Assembly: GCA_964392765.1 (NCBI GenBank)
Contig: CAYMRF010000041.1
Span: 1 to 12,681, forward strand
DNA: 12,681 nucleotides
Origin: BTUB01 sp964392765
GTDB lineage: Bacteria > Babelota > Babeliae > Babelales > Vermiphilaceae
Reading direction: 5' to 3'
Shown: positions 11,434-12,681 of the stretch, one piece after another
Layout of the letters: each line of letters starts with the position of its first letter
How positions within the stretch are numbered: the stretch's first letter is position 1
Position numbers and translations under genes: made by a program
The notes under the pieces: generated by a model
Told to the model about the DNA's origin: nothing
The model's database searches: none
The model's input: only the letters and a program-made list of their open reading frames with translations

Positions 11434-12681
11434 TTATTTTTTCTCTAATTCTTTTAATGCCTGATCCAAGTAGTGAATTATACTTTGTAATCTCACGTGA
11501 TCAGGAGATCCGCCTTCAGGGCCATATTCTAAATTATTAAGATCGTCCCAAGCCTCTTTTCTGGCTCTTATAATTATTTCTTTGCTTGGTTTTGGATCTT
11601 GCTTGAGCAATTCCTGTATTTGCAATGTACTCTGTTTATCTATTGCTTTCAGGAAAGGCTTTAATTTTTCTTCTTCAATCTTTTTGTTTTCTATAGGTTT
11701 AATTGCAATCGGTTTTGGTGGTTGTTCAGCAAACGCTGATTGCGCAGTTAATTTTTTAATATCTTCTTCTAGTTTTGCTAATTTTTGTGCATCAAAGGGC
11801 TCTTTGAGTGTTTGTGCGGCCGGAGCTTCAGGCGATGGCGTTGGTAAACGCGGCCAAGCGGGTGCTGCTGGTTGAGCAACTGGGGGAGTGGCAACGCGCA
11901 TCATTTTTTTTGTTTTAATAAATGGAATTGCCGCCGGAATGCGAGACCGTGCAATAAATGATAATTTTGGTTGGGCAGGTTCAACTGCGGGCGGCGCTGG
12001 TGGAGTGATTTCCGGCTCAACTATGGGTGCTGCAGGAGTCACGGGGGTTTGCATCCGAGGAGCAGGCGCGGGAGTAATGAGCGCAGGCGCGGGCATTTTA
12101 GGGGCCGCTGGAGTTTTTAGGATCTGGGTAGACTGAGTGGGTGTTGCGGGCGGTTGAACAATTTTTGGCTTGGTAATGCGAGATACGGGAGCTGAAGTTA
12201 TAAGCGCAGGAGCGGGCATTTTGCGTGCCGGTGGGGTTCTAAGAATTGCCACTGTTTGGCTTGCAGTGGATGCCGGATTAACAATTTTTGGTTTAAAGGG
12301 GCCTGATGCGGATGAAGCAAGGGTTGTAACTGCAGGAGCTGCTGCTTGAGAAGTTGCTGGAGCTTGCCGGATACCGCTGGTTTTAGTAATCGCTGAAGGC
12401 TTGCTGGTTGGTGGTACTTCAAGGCTCGGCACGGTTGATGCGGGAGCTACGAGGGTTGAGCGAGCAGTTCTAGAACTGGCAGGAGTCTGCAGGATAGTAG
12501 CTCTTCGAAGGGGCACTGCTGCCGGATCTATAATTTGTGGCGTAGCCGCGGATGATGCGTCTGTTGCAGAGGGGAATGCCGGAGTTGCTGTTTGGGAAGA
12601 CCCAGAAGTTTGCGTGGCAATAGTTGTGCGAGGCGAAGTTGCAGGACGTTGAAGGACTTTTGCCGTAACGGTTTCAAGTTC
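11434..12681 (-). CDS. Pro/Ala/Thr-rich repeat protein, C-terminal part (5' end outside window)
   Basis: The frame is open from the right edge to TAA 11434-11436, giving 415 visible residues. An ATG at 12514-12516 is internal: the same composition and repeats continue upstream of it without a stop, so it should not be taken as the start. The first roughly 290 residues are low-complexity Pro, Ala, Thr and Ser with degenerate repeats around the core ILxTPAxxK/R: VLQRPATSPR, ILQTPASSRT, IRQAPATSQ, ILRTPPARKMPAPALIT and ILKTPAAPKMPAPALIT. The last two are 41 residues apart, and each is preceded by KPKIV. The C-terminal 110 residues are charged and helical (AQKLAKLEEDIKKL, QIQELLKQDPKPSKEIIIRARKEAWDDLNNLEYG, LDQALKELEKK), possibly coiled coil. 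I do not recognise a family. A surface stalk or host-interacting scaffold is conceivable but unproven, as the N-terminus and any signal peptide are not visible. Confidence 0.8.
   Translation of the reverse strand, partial: ELETVTAKVLQRPATSPRTTIATQTSGSSQTATPAFPSATDASSAATPQIIDPAAVPLRRATILQTPASSRTARSTLVAPASTVPSLEVPPTSKPSAITKTSGIRQAPATSQAAAPAVTTLASSASGPFKPKIVNPASTASQTVAILRTPPARKMPAPALITSAPVSRITKPKIVQPPATPTQSTQILKTPAAPKMPAPALITPAPAPRMQTPVTPAAPIVEPEITPPAPPAVEPAQPKLSFIARSRIPAAIPFIKTKKMMRVATPPVAQPAAPAWPRLPTPSPEAPAAQTLKEPFDAQKLAKLEEDIKKLTAQSAFAEQPPKPIAIKPIENKKIEEEKLKPFLKAIDKQSTLQIQELLKQDPKPSKEIIIRARKEAWDDLNNLEYGPEGGSPDHVRLQSIIHYLDQALKELEKK

Noticed and set aside
11582..12136. Plus-strand open frames rich in Gly/Ala opposite the Pro-rich gene
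   Set aside because: They are the reverse-strand image of Pro/Ala codons and lack supported starts.
12514..12516. ATG as the start of the Pro-rich protein
   Set aside because: The frame stays open with the same composition and repeat pattern to the window edge, so this Met is internal.
1..12681. CRISPR arrays, insertion sequences, tRNA genes
   Set aside because: No regularly spaced direct repeats, transposase motifs, or cloverleaf other than the tRNA-like part of ssrA were found by eye.

Overview
The window is AT-rich bacterial DNA that mixes core genes (polA, rpmA, secF, rho, tsaD, smpB, ssrA) with exported proteins built from eukaryote-type modules: ankyrin repeats, tandem C2H2 zinc fingers and a PP2C phosphatase. 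Short intergenic spaces, rpmA and secF separated from their usual partners, and a host-facing secretome together suggest an intracellular or protist-associated bacterium. Candidatus Dependentiae (TM6/Babeliae) is my best guess. That placement is inference from gene content; no phylogeny was possible.

Layout, left to right. A 5'-truncated polA overlaps (ATGA) a complete MntA-type nucleotidyltransferase, followed by its HepT-like HEPN partner, which is split by a one-base frameshift in a nine-A run. Convergent to it is a GTG-started exported ankyrin protein. Divergent from that are rpmA and then secF, each followed by a hairpin. Next comes rho, with a long charged N-terminal extension and a 14-codon leader ORF that overlaps its start codon.

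A minus-strand operon (start 8324, end 6110) encodes an exported protein of unknown function, tsaD (ATGA overlap) and an exported two-finger C2H2 protein (2 bp gap). Divergent from it are a DUF2062 membrane protein and smpB (2 bp gap). A perfect 19-bp two-way terminator separates smpB from a convergent, exported PP2C phosphatase.

The right end carries ssrA (tmRNA, about 394 nt, with encoded CCA), a cluster of small hairpins ending in an intrinsic terminator, and the C-terminal part of a Pro/Ala/Thr-rich repeat protein that runs off the right edge.

How the parts relate: SmpB and tmRNA form the trans-translation system, and only the phosphatase gene and a spacer lie between their genes. MntA and HepT form a toxin-antitoxin pair whose toxin is now frameshifted. 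The ankyrin, zinc-finger and phosphatase proteins all carry export signals and are candidate host-directed effectors. The points most worth checking are the secreted zinc-finger gene in the tsaD operon, the secreted phosphatase, the HepT frameshift, the rho leader peptide, and a tmRNA tag whose apparent reading frame is one base away from the canonical resume point.
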